This document shows positions 1 through 9,096 of a DNA stretch of 64,000 bases, piece after piece. The notes under the pieces are model-generated. The model was not told the origin of the DNA, ran no database searches, and worked only from the letters and a program-made list of their open reading frames with translations. The first letter of the stretch is position 1, and each line of letters opens with the position of its first letter. The position numbers were made by a program, and so were the translations under genes. The stretch comes from an uncultured Bacillota bacterium (GTDB taxonomy: Bacteria; Bacillota; Clostridia; Oscillospirales; Oscillospiraceae): the NCBI GenBank assembly GCA_947645675.1, contig CANSDP010000004.1, positions 28,418 through 92,417 on the forward strand. Reading direction: 5' to 3'.

Positions 1-960
1 ATCTGCTTCCTCATCATCCGTGGCGGCATCAAGGACGGCATCGAGAAGTTCAACAAAATCGGTATGCCCGCCCTGTTCATTATGCTGCTGGTGGTCATTA
101 TCCGGGCCGTCACCCTGCCCGGGGCTGGCGAGGGGCTGGCATTCATGTTCACCCCCAACTTTGCCCCCTTTAAAGAGAATTTCCTGAAAGTGCTCTCCGC
201 CGCGGGCGGACAGATGTTCTTCTCCCTCTCCCTGGCTATGGGCATCACCGTCACTTACGGCTCCTACCTGAGCAAGAAGGAGAGCCTGGTCAAGAACTCC
301 CTGATTATCATTGTTTCCGACACCATCGTGGCCATTCTGGCCGGTATGGCCGTCCTGCCCGCCGCCTTCGCCCTGGGCGGAGAGGGCGCCGGAAAGCAGG
401 GTCCCGCCCTGCTGTTCATCACCCTTCAGGACGTGTTCAACGCCATGGGCACCGCCGGCCCCCTGTTCGGCGTGATCTTCTACCTGCTGGTCATTCTGGC
501 CGCTATCACCTCCTCGATCGCTCTGCTGGAGGTGCTGGTCACCTTCCTGTCCGACCGCATCGCCCTCAAGGGTAAGATTCCCAACCGGGCAAAGCTGGTC
601 ACCATCGTCTGTGTCGTGATCTTTATCGAGGCCGCTCTTGTGGCCGCCGACGGTCTGGGCAAAAACGGCCTATGGATTCCCTTCCAGGAGACCGGCCTGC
701 CTTTCTCCAGCACCTGGCTGGACTTCATGGACTCCGTCTCCGAGGGCATCGCTATGCCTCTGGGCGCTCTGCTCATGTCCATCTGGCTGGGCTGGTTCGT
801 GGGCCCCAAGATAATCCGGGACGAGGTAAACATGGAGGGCCACAAAATGAACGGCAGTTTGTACGCCTTCTTCAATTTCTGCATCAAGTTTATCGCTCCC
901 CTGGGAATGGCCTTTATCCTCTATGGGCAGATTGTCCAGTTCTTTACAGTCAGTCAGTAA
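1..960 (+). CDS. Sodium-dependent transporter, NSS (SNF) family, C-terminal part
   Basis: The reading frame is open from the first base of the window, so the N-terminal part lies upstream. The visible protein is a polytopic membrane protein with at least seven hydrophobic stretches. The loop containing GEGLAFMFTPNF and the stretch GGQMFFSLSLAMGITVTYGSY are typical of bacterial LeuT/NSS symporters, which couple Na+ entry to uptake of amino acids or related amines across the cytoplasmic membrane. The substrate cannot be told from this fragment. It ends at TAA and is followed by a strong hairpin terminator. No neighbour on the same strand suggests a pathway. Confidence 0.9.
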   Translation: MCFLIIRGGIKDGIEKFNKIGMPALFIMLLVVIIRAVTLPGAGEGLAFMFTPNFAPFKENFLKVLSAAGGQMFFSLSLAMGITVTYGSYLSKKESLVKNSLIIIVSDTIVAILAGMAVLPAAFALGGEGAGKQGPALLFITLQDVFNAMGTAGPLFGVIFYLLVILAAITSSIALLEVLVTFLSDRIALKGKIPNRAKLVTIVCVVIFIEAALVAADGLGKNGLWIPFQETGLPFSSTWLDFMDSVSEGIAMPLGALLMSIWLGWFVGPKIIRDEVNMEGHKMNGSLYAFFNFCIKFIAPLGMAFILYGQIVQFFTVSQ

Positions 961-977
961 GCTGTCAAAAATACAGC

Positions 978-1012
978 GGGCGCACAGCAATTAAGCTGTG
1001 CGCCCCTTTTTT
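978..1012. terminator. Bidirectional intrinsic terminator
   Basis: An 11-bp perfect stem (GGGCGCACAGC with its complement) and a 6-base loop are followed by CTTTTTT on the plus strand. On the minus strand the stem is followed by a T-rich stretch. It serves the transporter gene from the left and recN from the right; the recN stop codon falls inside the hairpin. Confidence 0.85.
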
Positions 1013-2697
1013 GACTGTTTATGATAGGCGTCTGCCTGCTCCAAAAGCTCCGAGGCACTCTGACGCAGGACGTCGGTGACGTTGGCCCCGCCGATGAGGC
1101 GGGCCAGCTCGTCCACCCTGCCCTGCCGGTCCAGACGCTCCACATTGGTGAAGGTGCGGCCCCTTTTCTCCCCCTTCTCCACCGAGAAGTGGGTGTCAGC
1201 CATAGCGGCAATCTGAGGCAGATGGGTGACGCACAGCACCTGCTTGCGCCGGGCCACGTCGGCCATCTTCTCCGCCACCTTCTGGGCCGCCCGGCCTGAT
1301 ACGCCGGTATCCACCTCGTCAAAGACCAGACTGCCGATGCCGTCGTCCTCGGCCAGCACATTTTTCAGAGCCAGCATAATCCGGGCCAGCTCACCGCCGG
1401 AGGCCACCTTCTGAATGGGCTTGAGGGCCTCCCCCAGGTTGGCGGACATGAGGAACTGTACCTGATCCATCCCCGTATCGTCCATGCCGTCCTGGCCGGG
1501 ACTGGGGGCGAAGTCGGTGACGAACTGCACCTTGGGCATATCCAGCTGGCGCAGCTCCTCCTGCACCCGCTTCTGGAGGCTCACCGCCGCCTTCTTCCGG
1601 GCCTTGGTCAGGGCCTCACCCCGCTTGACCGCCTCCGTTTTCGCCTTCTCCAGCTCCTTCTCCAGCCGCTGGATGGTGTCGTCAGCGTCCTGAATTTGCT
1701 CCAGCTCCCCCTTGCACCTCTCCAGATACTCCAGCATGTCGGCCACGGTGGGGCCATATTTCTTTTTCAGGCGGTAGATTACATCCAGGCGGCTCTCCAG
1801 CTGGTCCAGCTCATCGGGAGAGAAATCGAACTCGTCGGCAAAGTCCCGCAGGACCTCCGCCGCGTCGTCGGCGGCACAGCGCAGGCCGGTCAGCTTCTCC
1901 CCCAGCTCCTCCAGCTGAGGCCCCAGCCGGGTAACGGAGCGGACAGCCCCCTCCGCCTCGCTGATTAAATCGCAGGCCCCCCGGCTGTCCTCTCCGCCGG
2001 ACAGGGCAAACTGAGCCTCCTGAAGGGCCTCCATCAGCTTGCCGGAGCTGCGCAGAAGGGTCTTTCGGGCGTCCAGCTCCTCGTCCTCCCCAGGGCGCAG
2101 CTCGGCCCGCTCCAGCTCCTTGATCTGGTACTCCAGGGTGTCCACCCGGCGGGAGCGCTCCGCCTCGTCCATCTCCAGGGCAGCGATCCGCCTGCGCAGG
2201 TCGGACAGAGAGCGGTAGGCGGACTGATAGTTCTCCAAAAGAGGGGCCGTCTTGCCGAAGCTGTCCAGATAGCCCAGGTGGCAGTCCGGGTCCAGAAGCT
2301 GCTGCCCGTCGTGCTGGCCATGGATGTTAAGAAGCTGACGCCCCAGCTCCCGGAGCTGAGCCACCGTCAAGGGCCGGCCGTTGACCCGACAGGCGTTGCG
2401 GCCATCCCCCTGGATCTCCCGCTGGAGCATCAGCTCCTCCCCGTCCAGGGAAAAGCCGTTGTCCTCCAGCCACTTCAGGGGCAGAGAGCCGGTAAACACC
2501 GCGTTGACCAGCGCCGATTTGGCCCCGGTGCGGATCAGCTCCCGGCTGGTCCGCTCCCCCAGGACGGCGCTGATGGCGTCGATGACGATGGATTTACCCG
2601 CCCCCGTCTCGCCGGTCAGGACGTTAAATCCCCGGTCAAAGCTGATGTCCGCCGATTCGATGATGGCGATATTTTCGATGTGAAGCAGTGAGAGCAT
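991..2697 (-). CDS. recN: DNA repair protein RecN
   Basis: An SMC-like ATPase of 568 aa that acts early in double-strand break repair. Walker A GETGAGKS is at residues 29-36. A long central coiled-coil region follows (about 150-370), then the C-terminal ATPase half with the ABC signature region (VASGGELARIMLALK) and Walker B LVFDEVDTGVSG. Length is normal for the family. The ATG start gives the conserved MLSLLHIENIAIIE beginning. It is the last gene of the nusB-recN operon, 18 bp after argR; argR-recN linkage is common in Firmicutes. Confidence 0.97.
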   Translation of the reverse strand: MLSLLHIENIAIIESADISFDRGFNVLTGETGAGKSIVIDAISAVLGERTSRELIRTGAKSALVNAVFTGSLPLKWLEDNGFSLDGEELMLQREIQGDGRNACRVNGRPLTVAQLRELGRQLLNIHGQHDGQQLLDPDCHLGYLDSFGKTAPLLENYQSAYRSLSDLRRRIAALEMDEAERSRRVDTLEYQIKELERAELRPGEDEELDARKTLLRSSGKLMEALQEAQFALSGGEDSRGACDLISEAEGAVRSVTRLGPQLEELGEKLTGLRCAADDAAEVLRDFADEFDFSPDELDQLESRLDVIYRLKKKYGPTVADMLEYLERCKGELEQIQDADDTIQRLEKELEKAKTEAVKRGEALTKARKKAAVSLQKRVQEELRQLDMPKVQFVTDFAPSPGQDGMDDTGMDQVQFLMSANLGEALKPIQKVASGGELARIMLALKNVLAEDDGIGSLVFDEVDTGVSGRAAQKVAEKMADVARRKQVLCVTHLPQIAAMADTHFSVEKGEKRGRTFTNVERLDRQGRVDELARLIGGANVTDVLRQSASELLEQADAYHKQSKKGRTA

Positions 2698-2715
2698 AGC
2701 CGTATTCTCCTCCCG

Positions 2716-3168
2716 TCAACGCAGAAGCTTGTGTACCTCGCCGTTGAACTGCTGGGCGGAGGCGTTGTCCCGCATAATCAAAATACCGGTGTCGTCCCCG
2801 GCCAGCGTGCCCACCACGCCGTCGATCTCCATATTGTCCAGGGCGGAACAGGCGGCGGAGGCCAGTCCGGGCATGGTGCGGACCACCACAATGTTTTGGG
2901 CCACGTCCACCGAGACCACTCCCTCCTTAAAGATGTTCCGCAGGCGGGTGTCCGAGGCGGCGGAGGACTTCCGGTCGGACAGGGCGTAGCGGTAGCTGCC
3001 CGTGCCGGTGAGCTCCTTCACCAGGCGCAGATCCTTGATGTCCCGGGAAATGGTGGCCTGCGTGGTGGTGAAGCCCTGGGCCCGCAGCTCCTCCAGAAGC
3101 TGCTCCTGAGTGTCGATATCCCTGGACTGGATAATGTCTAAAATCGCTCTCTGTCGTACACTCTTCAT
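2716..3168 (-). CDS. argR: Arginine repressor ArgR/AhrC
   Basis: 150 aa. The N-terminal winged helix (about 1-70, with the TTQATISRDIKDL recognition segment) binds ARG boxes. The C-terminal domain (about 80-150, with the VRTMPGLASAACSALD and GTLAGDDTGILI motifs) binds arginine and forms the hexamer. It controls arginine biosynthesis and catabolism genes, none of which is in the window. Its ATG overlaps the nadK stop by 4 bp (ATGA), so the two are probably translationally coupled. Confidence 0.96.
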   Translation of the reverse strand: MKSVRQRAILDIIQSRDIDTQEQLLEELRAQGFTTTQATISRDIKDLRLVKELTGTGSYRYALSDRKSSAASDTRLRNIFKEGVVSVDVAQNIVVVRTMPGLASAACSALDNMEIDGVVGTLAGDDTGILIMRDNASAQQFNGEVHKLLR

Positions 3169-4037
3169 TGCGTCAGCCCTCCCAATTTTTGGTTTATAAC
3201 CTGATAAAAGCTGCGGTCGGCCAGCCGGACCAGCTGGGTAGGCCGGCCGCTGCGGCGGATCTCCACCCGGTCTCCCCCGGTCAGCCGGACGGCTTTCCCT
3301 CCGTCAATTGACAAGTATAAATACTTGCGGTTCCCTCTGGGGAGCCGGACTGTGACGATACGCTCCGGAGCCAGCACCATAGCCCGGGCCGTCAGCTGAT
3401 GGGCGCAGACCGGGGTGATCAGGATGCAGCTGGAGGTGGGCTCCACAATGGGCCCTCCCGCCGACATGGAGTAGGCGGTGGAGCCGGTTGGGGTAGCTAC
3501 AATGACGCCGTCTCCTGTAATGGTAGTTACCTTTACACAATCTGCCAACACCTCCATCTCCGCCACCCGGGCCATAGAGCCCTTGGAGATCACGGCGTCG
3601 TTCAGGGCGGAGTCCTCATGGATCACTTTGTTTCCCCGGAGCACCTGGATATCCAGCATCATCCGGTCCTCCACGGTGTACATCCCCTGGGCCAGTGGGG
3701 CCAGCAGAGGCAGCTCACCCCGCTCCAGCTCGGCCATAAAGCCCACACTGCCCATGTTCACGCCCAGGATGGGCACCCCGCAGCGGGTAGCATCCCGGGC
3801 GGCATGGAGAATGGTACCGTCCCCCCCAAAGCAGACCAGCAGGTCCGCCCCGGGCAGTTCCTCCTCCATGGTGGACAGCGTAACGTGCCGGGGCAGGTCC
3901 AGCCTGTCCCCCTTTTTGGGCTGGAAGGGTAGACACAGGGCAGTTTGGGCCCCGGCGTGCTCCAGAATGCGTCTGGCCTCCAGGGCCGCCCGCATCCCCT
4001 TGTCCCGGTAGGGGTTGGCGCTGAGCACGATCTTCAT
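3165..4037 (-). CDS. nadK: NAD kinase
   Basis: Phosphorylates NAD+ to NADP+ in the cytosol. 290 aa from the ATG at 4037, which has a GGAGGA ribosome binding site; an upstream in-frame extension to 4127 would run deep into tlyA and is rejected. The kinase motif GGDGT is at residues 71-75 and TPTGSTAY at about 182-189. The usual NE/D segment reads ALND near residue 146. The ATG overlaps the tlyA stop by 4 bp. Confidence 0.95.
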   Translation of the reverse strand: MKIVLSANPYRDKGMRAALEARRILEHAGAQTALCLPFQPKKGDRLDLPRHVTLSTMEEELPGADLLVCFGGDGTILHAARDATRCGVPILGVNMGSVGFMAELERGELPLLAPLAQGMYTVEDRMMLDIQVLRGNKVIHEDSALNDAVISKGSMARVAEMEVLADCVKVTTITGDGVIVATPTGSTAYSMSAGGPIVEPTSSCILITPVCAHQLTARAMVLAPERIVTVRLPRGNRKYLYLSIDGGKAVRLTGGDRVEIRRSGRPTQLVRLADRSFYQVINQKLGGLTQ

Positions 4038-4846
4038 GGCTGTTCCTCCTTCCAGGCGCTGTGTGACTGCTCCACCAGAGCACTCAGGTCTCCCCCGTAG
4101 GCGGGACCCTCCTCCGCCTGGAGGCATCCCAGATATTCAATGTTCCCCTCCGGGCCCTTAATAGGTGAAAATGTAAGGTCCCGCACTGTGTAACCGGCCT
4201 GGGGGGCGTATTCCAGAAAGCGCTTCAGCACCTCCAGATGGACCGCCGGGTCCCGGACGACCCCCTTTTTGCCCACCTTATCCTTCCCGGCCTCAAACTG
4301 GGGTTTGATGAGGCAGACCGCCTGACCGTTCTCCCTCATCAGCGGCCGCAGGGCGGGCAGGATCAGGCTGAGGGAAATGAAGGACACATCCACCGAAAAG
4401 AAATCCAAAGGTTCAGGGATGTGCTCCTGGGTCAAATACCGGGCGTTGGTCCGCTCCATGCACACCACCTGCGGGTGGGTGCGCAGCCGCCAGTCCAGCT
4501 GGTTGTAGCCCACATCTACCGCGTACACCAGCTTCGCCCCGTTTTGAAGCATACAGTCGGTGAATCCGCCGGTGGAGGCGCCGATATCGGCGCAGATCTT
4601 CCCGTTCAGGTCGATGGGCCACAGTCCCATGGCTTTCTCCAGCTTTAAGCCTCCCCGGCTCACATAGCGCAGGGGCTTCTTTTCCCGGACCTCGATGGCG
4701 TCGTCCTCCGCCACCGCCGCCCCGGCCTTCAGCTGCTTCTGCCCGTTGACATAGACCTCGCCGGTCATAATCAGGGCCTGAGCCTTTTGGCGGCTCTCCA
4801 CTAAGCCCAGCCCGACCAGGGCAACATCAAGGCGCTGTTTCGCCAC
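4034..4846 (-). CDS. tlyA: TlyA family rRNA 2'-O-methyltransferase
   Basis: 270 aa from a GTG at 4846, preceded by GGAGGTG about 7 bp away. That start gives the normal family beginning (KQRLDVALVGLGLVESR). An N-terminal S4 RNA-binding domain (about 1-60) is followed by an FtsJ-like Rossmann methyltransferase with the SAM-binding motif DIGASTGGFTDCML. TlyA enzymes methylate 16S/23S rRNA, and some have haemolysin-like annotations. The start overlaps the end of dxs by about 20 bp, and the gene sits in the standard clostridial dxs-tlyA-nadK order. Confidence 0.93.
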   Translation of the reverse strand: MAKQRLDVALVGLGLVESRQKAQALIMTGEVYVNGQKQLKAGAAVAEDDAIEVREKKPLRYVSRGGLKLEKAMGLWPIDLNGKICADIGASTGGFTDCMLQNGAKLVYAVDVGYNQLDWRLRTHPQVVCMERTNARYLTQEHIPEPLDFFSVDVSFISLSLILPALRPLMRENGQAVCLIKPQFEAGKDKVGKKGVVRDPAVHLEVLKRFLEYAPQAGYTVRDLTFSPIKGPEGNIEYLGCLQAEEGPAYGGDLSALVEQSHSAWKEEQP

Positions 4847-6686
4847 GTCCCAACACCTCCAGCGCTTTTTTAAAAATTCCTTCCCCATCCAGGGACAGGT
4901 CCCGTTTCAGCAGGTTGGCGGCTCCATGGGGCACAAAACCCGTCCCACAGTTGAGCAGAACCGTTTTGGCCGGAAGACCGGCCTGCTCCAGCCTAGAGGC
5001 CAGCCGCTGGCCGACACAGCCCTGGGCAGACTGCTCCTCCGCTGCCAGCAGGACCCCCGTCTTACGTACAGACAGTTCAACCAGCTCTGGAGCAAGAGGT
5101 GTAAGCTGATTCAGCTTTACAACCTCTGCCTGGATGCCGCGGCCCTCCAGCAGCTGGGCGGCCTCCAGCACGTCATTGATGGACATGCCGTAGCTCACCA
5201 GTGTGATGTCGCTCCCCCACCGCAGGATTTCCGCCGGCCCGTCGCCGCCGGTGCCCAGGTATTTGCCCTCGCCCCCTCTGGGGTATCGGACGGCTACCGG
5301 ACCCTGAATCTGGAAAAGGGCCCGCTCCAGCATGACCTCCAGCTCGGCGAAGCTGGACGGAGCCAGCACCGTCATGTTGGGGACGCTATCCAAAAAAGCG
5401 GCGTCAAACAGGCCGTGGTGGGTCTCGCCGTCGTCCCCCACCAGCCCGGCCCGATCCACCCCCAGCACAACGTGAAGATTATCAATGGCCGCGTCGTGAA
5501 TGAGCATGTCGTAGGCCCGCTGGAGGAAGGTGGAGTACACCGCGAAGACGGGGATTGCCCGCTGCTTTGCCATCCCCGCGGCCATAGCGGCGGCACAGCC
5601 CTCCGCAATTCCCACGTCGAAAAAGCGATCGGGGAAGGTTTTGGCAAAGCGCTCCAGTCCCGTCCCTCCTGTCATAGCGGCGGTGATGGCGCACACCCGT
5701 CCGTCCTGCTTGGCCAGCCGGGTCAGCGTCCGGCCAAAAACGGCGGAGAAGTTGTCCGATGGCTCCTTTTTAGGCTTTCCCGTCAGGGGATCAAAGGGGG
5801 AAACTCCGTGAAAGGCGTCTGGATTTTCCTCCGCAGGAAGAAAGCCCTTTCCCTTTACAGTCTTGATGTGGAGCAGGACTGGTTCATCCATGTCCTTGGC
5901 GTACTGCAAAATTTTAGTCAGCATGGGCAGATCGTGGCCGTTCACCGGCCCCAGGTAGCGAAAGCCCATGTTCTCGAACATACTGCACGGAAGCAGAGAC
6001 TGCTTCAAGGCCTGCTTGATCCGGTGCGTCACCCCATAGACCGCCCGGCCGGGCCTGGTTTTGTTCATGATCCGGCGGTAGTGCTTTTTGAATGTGAGAT
6101 ATTGAGGCTTGAGACGCTGTTTGGCCAGGTGGTCGGCCACACCGCCTACATTGGGTGTGATGGACATACCGTTGTCGTTGAGAATCACCAAAATCTGCTG
6201 GCCGCACTTCCCCGCGTTGGACAGCCCCTCATAGGCCAGACCGCCGGTGAGGGCGCCGTCGCCGATGAGGGCGATTACCTTGTAATCCTCCTCCAGCATT
6301 GTCCTGGCCCGGGCCATCCCCAGAGCTACCGCCACCGAGTTGGAGGCGTGCCCGGCGATAAAGGCGTCGTGGACGCTCTCGTTGGGCTTGGGGAAGCCGG
6401 CGATGCCTCCGTACTGCCGCAGGGTGGACATGGCCTCCCGCCGCCCGGTGAGCATCTTGTGGGGGTAGCACTGGTGGCCCACGTCAAAGACCAGCCGGTC
6501 CACCGAGGTGTCGAAAACCCGGTGCAGGGCCACTGTCAGCTCCACCGCCCCCAGATTGGAGCCCAGATGCCCGCCTGTTTTGGACACATCCTCCACCAGC
6601 TCCCGGCGCAATTGGGCACACAGAGCCTCCCCCTCCTGATCGCTCAGGCGGGCGAGGACGGGCTTGTATTGTTTGGGTGTGGTCAA
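4827..6686 (-). CDS. dxs: 1-deoxy-D-xylulose-5-phosphate synthase
   Basis: Condenses pyruvate and glyceraldehyde-3-phosphate to DXP, the first step of the MEP isoprenoid pathway, using thiamine diphosphate. About 619 aa from a TTG at 6686, which matches the usual length; there is a G-rich ribosome binding site just upstream. The ThDP motif GDGALTGG, the N-terminal VFDVGHQCYPHKMLTGR and the transketolase motif GVDRAGLVGDDGETHHG are all present. It lies directly downstream of ispA, so two isoprenoid genes are expressed together. Confidence 0.95.
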   Translation of the reverse strand: MTTPKQYKPVLARLSDQEGEALCAQLRRELVEDVSKTGGHLGSNLGAVELTVALHRVFDTSVDRLVFDVGHQCYPHKMLTGRREAMSTLRQYGGIAGFPKPNESVHDAFIAGHASNSVAVALGMARARTMLEEDYKVIALIGDGALTGGLAYEGLSNAGKCGQQILVILNDNGMSITPNVGGVADHLAKQRLKPQYLTFKKHYRRIMNKTRPGRAVYGVTHRIKQALKQSLLPCSMFENMGFRYLGPVNGHDLPMLTKILQYAKDMDEPVLLHIKTVKGKGFLPAEENPDAFHGVSPFDPLTGKPKKEPSDNFSAVFGRTLTRLAKQDGRVCAITAAMTGGTGLERFAKTFPDRFFDVGIAEGCAAAMAAGMAKQRAIPVFAVYSTFLQRAYDMLIHDAAIDNLHVVLGVDRAGLVGDDGETHHGLFDAAFLDSVPNMTVLAPSSFAELEVMLERALFQIQGPVAVRYPRGGEGKYLGTGGDGPAEILRWGSDITLVSYGMSINDVLEAAQLLEGRGIQAEVVKLNQLTPLAPELVELSVRKTGVLLAAEEQSAQGCVGQRLASRLEQAGLPAKTVLLNCGTGFVPHGAANLLKRDLSLDGEGIFKKALEVLGRGETAP

Positions 6687-6705
6687 GGTAATTCCCCCAT
6701 CCCGC

Positions 6706-7584
6706 TCATTTGTCCCGGCGGGCCAGCTGGTTGGCCAGCCAGATATGGAATTCAGGTGTTTGGAAGGACTCCAGCGCCTCGATCCCCTGCTGGGTGAGCC
6801 GGTCCACCAGTCTGGCGCAGCCGTCCAGCCCCAGGGCGGTGACAAAGGTGCTCTTCTCATTAACCTGGTCGGAGCCCACCGGCTTGCCCAAGGCGGCCTC
6901 CGAGCTGGTGACGTCCAGCATATCATCCCGGACCTGGAATGCCCGGCCCAGAGCCTGAGCATAGATGCGGACCTGCTTGCGCTGCTCTCCGCTCCCTCCG
7001 GCGGCGATACAGCCCAGCTCGGCGGCGGCGCAGATCAGCGCCCCCGTCTTCAAGCTCTGGAGCAGCTCCAGCTCCTCCCGGTCCAGCGCGCGGCCCTCCC
7101 CGGCCATATCCAGGGCCTGTCCGCCCACCATTCCGGCGGAGCCCGCGGCCTGGGCCAGACAGGCTACCGCCGCCGCTATCTGTCCGGCGGTAAGCTGAGC
7201 CCGGGTCAGGTGACAAAAGGCGGCGGTGAGCAGGGCGTCCCCGGCCAAAATGGCGGTGGCCTCCCCGTAGACCACATGATTTGTGGGCCGGCCCCGGCGC
7301 AGCTCGTCGTCGTCCATGGCGGGCAGGTCGTCGTGGATCAGGGAATAGGTGTGGACCATCTCCACGGCGCAGGCGAAGGGCAGAGCTGTCATCGGGTCCC
7401 CGCCGCACAGGCGGCAGGTCTCCAGCGTGAGCACTGGCCTGACCCGCTTGCCTCCGGCCAGCAGGGAGTACTCCATGGCCTCCTGCAGGTCGGCGTACCG
7501 GGGCTCCGAGGCGAAAGCCTTGGAAAGATAATCCTCGATCAGGGCCAGGTCCTGTTCCACTCTCTCTGTAAAGTCTTTTTCCAT
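6706..7584 (-). CDS. ispA: Polyprenyl (farnesyl/geranyl) diphosphate synthase
   Basis: Trans-isoprenyl diphosphate synthase with the first aspartate-rich motif HDDLPAMDDDELRRG and the second, RDDMLD. It extends DMAPP with IPP to make FPP/GPP. The ATG at 7584 follows the xseB stop by one base; a GTG at 7593 overlapping xseB is an alternative with a better-spaced GGAGGAG. Length (292 aa) is normal. xseB-ispA-dxs is a conserved order in Firmicutes. Confidence 0.94.
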   Translation of the reverse strand: MEKDFTERVEQDLALIEDYLSKAFASEPRYADLQEAMEYSLLAGGKRVRPVLTLETCRLCGGDPMTALPFACAVEMVHTYSLIHDDLPAMDDDELRRGRPTNHVVYGEATAILAGDALLTAAFCHLTRAQLTAGQIAAAVACLAQAAGSAGMVGGQALDMAGEGRALDREELELLQSLKTGALICAAAELGCIAAGGSGEQRKQVRIYAQALGRAFQVRDDMLDVTSSEAALGKPVGSDQVNEKSTFVTALGLDGCARLVDRLTQQGIEALESFQTPEFHIWLANQLARRDK

Positions 7585-7585
7585 G

Positions 7586-7822
7586 TCATCCACTGCCCGC
7601 AAAGGGCTCCTCCACAATTTCTCCGTCTTTTCCCGCGGTCAGCAGGGTAACCCTCTGCTCCGCCTCGTCCAGCTGCCTGGTACATTCCCGAAGCAGCTTG
7701 GCCCCCTCCTCAAAGAGGGCCATTGCCTGGTCCAGGGGGGCGTCCCCCCGCTCCAGCAGGGATACGATCTCCTCCAGCCGGGCCATGGAGCCCTCAAAAT
7801 TCAGCTTTTTTTTCGTGGCCAT
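7586..7822 (-). CDS. xseB: Exodeoxyribonuclease VII small subunit
   Basis: 78 aa, all helical, with the family core FEGSMARLEEIVSLLERG and LDQAMALFEEG. It binds XseA in several copies to form exonuclease VII, which degrades single-stranded DNA to oligonucleotides. The ATG at 7822 is placed 7 bp after AAAGGAG; a TTG two codons earlier is less likely. It is immediately downstream of xseA. Confidence 0.94.
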   Translation of the reverse strand: MATKKKLNFEGSMARLEEIVSLLERGDAPLDQAMALFEEGAKLLRECTRQLDEAEQRVTLLTAGKDGEIVEEPFAGSG

Positions 7823-7824
7823 CG

Positions 7825-9096
7825 TCAATCTCCTTTATCCAGCACCCGGCAATCAATATTGCCGTCTGACAGTGTAAGCTTTAGCGTATCCCCAGCGCTC
7901 ACGTCCCTCACGGAGGTAAGCGCCCTCCCGTCCTCCCGCTGGACGATGGAGTAGCCCCGGCCCAGAACCTTTAGGGGGCTCAAGGCGTCCAGAGAGGCGG
8001 CCAGGGCATTGAGACGCTCCCTTCGCTTGGCCATCGTTCGGGCAGCGCTGTTCGGAAGGGACTGGGTCAGCCGGCCCAGCCTCTCCCGCTGAGCGGCGGC
8101 GCTCCGCTGGAGGCCGTGGGCCAGACGGCTGCTCTGATAGTCCAGCAGCAGACGCTTCTCCCTAAAAAAGGCGGCTGGCTCAGTCATGGGGCGGCTGTTA
8201 GCCAGCCGGTCCAACGCCTGACGGTACCGGGCCAGCCGGGCGGCGGCACTCCCCTCCAGCCGCTCCCCCGCCCCCAGAAGGGCGGCGTAGATCTCGTTCT
8301 GGTCGGGCACTGCCAGCTCGGCGGCGTTGGAGGGGGTAGACGCCCGCAGGTCGGCCGCAAAGTCGGCAATGGTCACATCGGGCTCGTGGCCCACGGCGGA
8401 GATCACAGGGATCTCCGAATGGTAGATGGCCCGGGCCACCGCCTCCTCGTTGAAGGCCCACAGGTCCTCTATGGAGCCGCCCCCCCGTCCGGTGATGATC
8501 AGGTCGGCCAGACCGTGCCAGTTGACCCACTGAATCGCGGCGGCGATCTCCTGGGGAGCCTCCGCCCCCTGGACCCGGACAGGAATCACCTTGACCTCCG
8601 ACAGGGGCCAGCGGGCCCCTAAAATACGGATCATGTCCCGCACCGCCGCACCGGCGGGCGAGGTAATAAGGGCAATTTTCCCGGGAAAGGCCGGGATTTC
8701 CTTCTTGTGCCCCAGGTCGAACAGGCCCTCCCGGGCCAGCTTCTCCTTCAGCTGCTCAAAGGCCAGGGCCAGATCCCCTACCCCCTCGGGGGTGAGGCGG
8801 GCGCAGTACATCTGATACTGTCCGTCCCGGGGAAAGACGGTCACCCGTCCGGCGGCAATGACCTGCATCCCGTTTTCCGGGCGGAACCGCAGGGAAACGG
8901 CGTCACTGCGGAACATGACGCACCGCAGGGCCCCCTCCCCGTCCTTGAGGGTAAAATAGTGGTGCCCCGAGGGGTACATTTTGTAGTTGGACAGCTCCCC
9001 CCGCACCAGCAGCCGGGACAGGAGATGGTCCCGGTCCATCATAGTTTTCAAATATTGGCCCACCTGGCTGGGGCTCAGAATGGCATCCTCTCTCAC
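7825..9096 (-). CDS. xseA: Exodeoxyribonuclease VII large subunit
   Basis: 423 aa from a GTG that overlaps the previous stop by 4 bp (GTGA). The N-terminal OB-fold (about 1-110, including GELSNYKMYPSGHHYFTLKD) binds ssDNA. The catalytic domain follows, with GAAVRDMIRI, the GRGGGSIEDLWAFNEE motif and SAVGHEPDVTIADFAADLRASTPS. The C-terminal helical part binds XseB. Slightly shorter than the E. coli enzyme but within the Firmicutes range. Confidence 0.96.
   Translation of the reverse strand: MREDAILSPSQVGQYLKTMMDRDHLLSRLLVRGELSNYKMYPSGHHYFTLKDGEGALRCVMFRSDAVSLRFRPENGMQVIAAGRVTVFPRDGQYQMYCARLTPEGVGDLALAFEQLKEKLAREGLFDLGHKKEIPAFPGKIALITSPAGAAVRDMIRILGARWPLSEVKVIPVRVQGAEAPQEIAAAIQWVNWHGLADLIITGRGGGSIEDLWAFNEEAVARAIYHSEIPVISAVGHEPDVTIADFAADLRASTPSNAAELAVPDQNEIYAALLGAGERLEGSAAARLARYRQALDRLANSRPMTEPAAFFREKRLLLDYQSSRLAHGLQRSAAAQRERLGRLTQSLPNSAARTMAKRRERLNALAASLDALSPLKVLGRGYSIVQREDGRALTSVRDVSAGDTLKLTLSDGNIDCRVLDKGD

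Noticed and set aside
4926..6797. 623-codon open frame on the plus strand opposite dxs
   Set aside because: It lies entirely antisense to a clear dxs gene; long antisense frames are expected in GC-rich coding sequence, and the translation matches no family.
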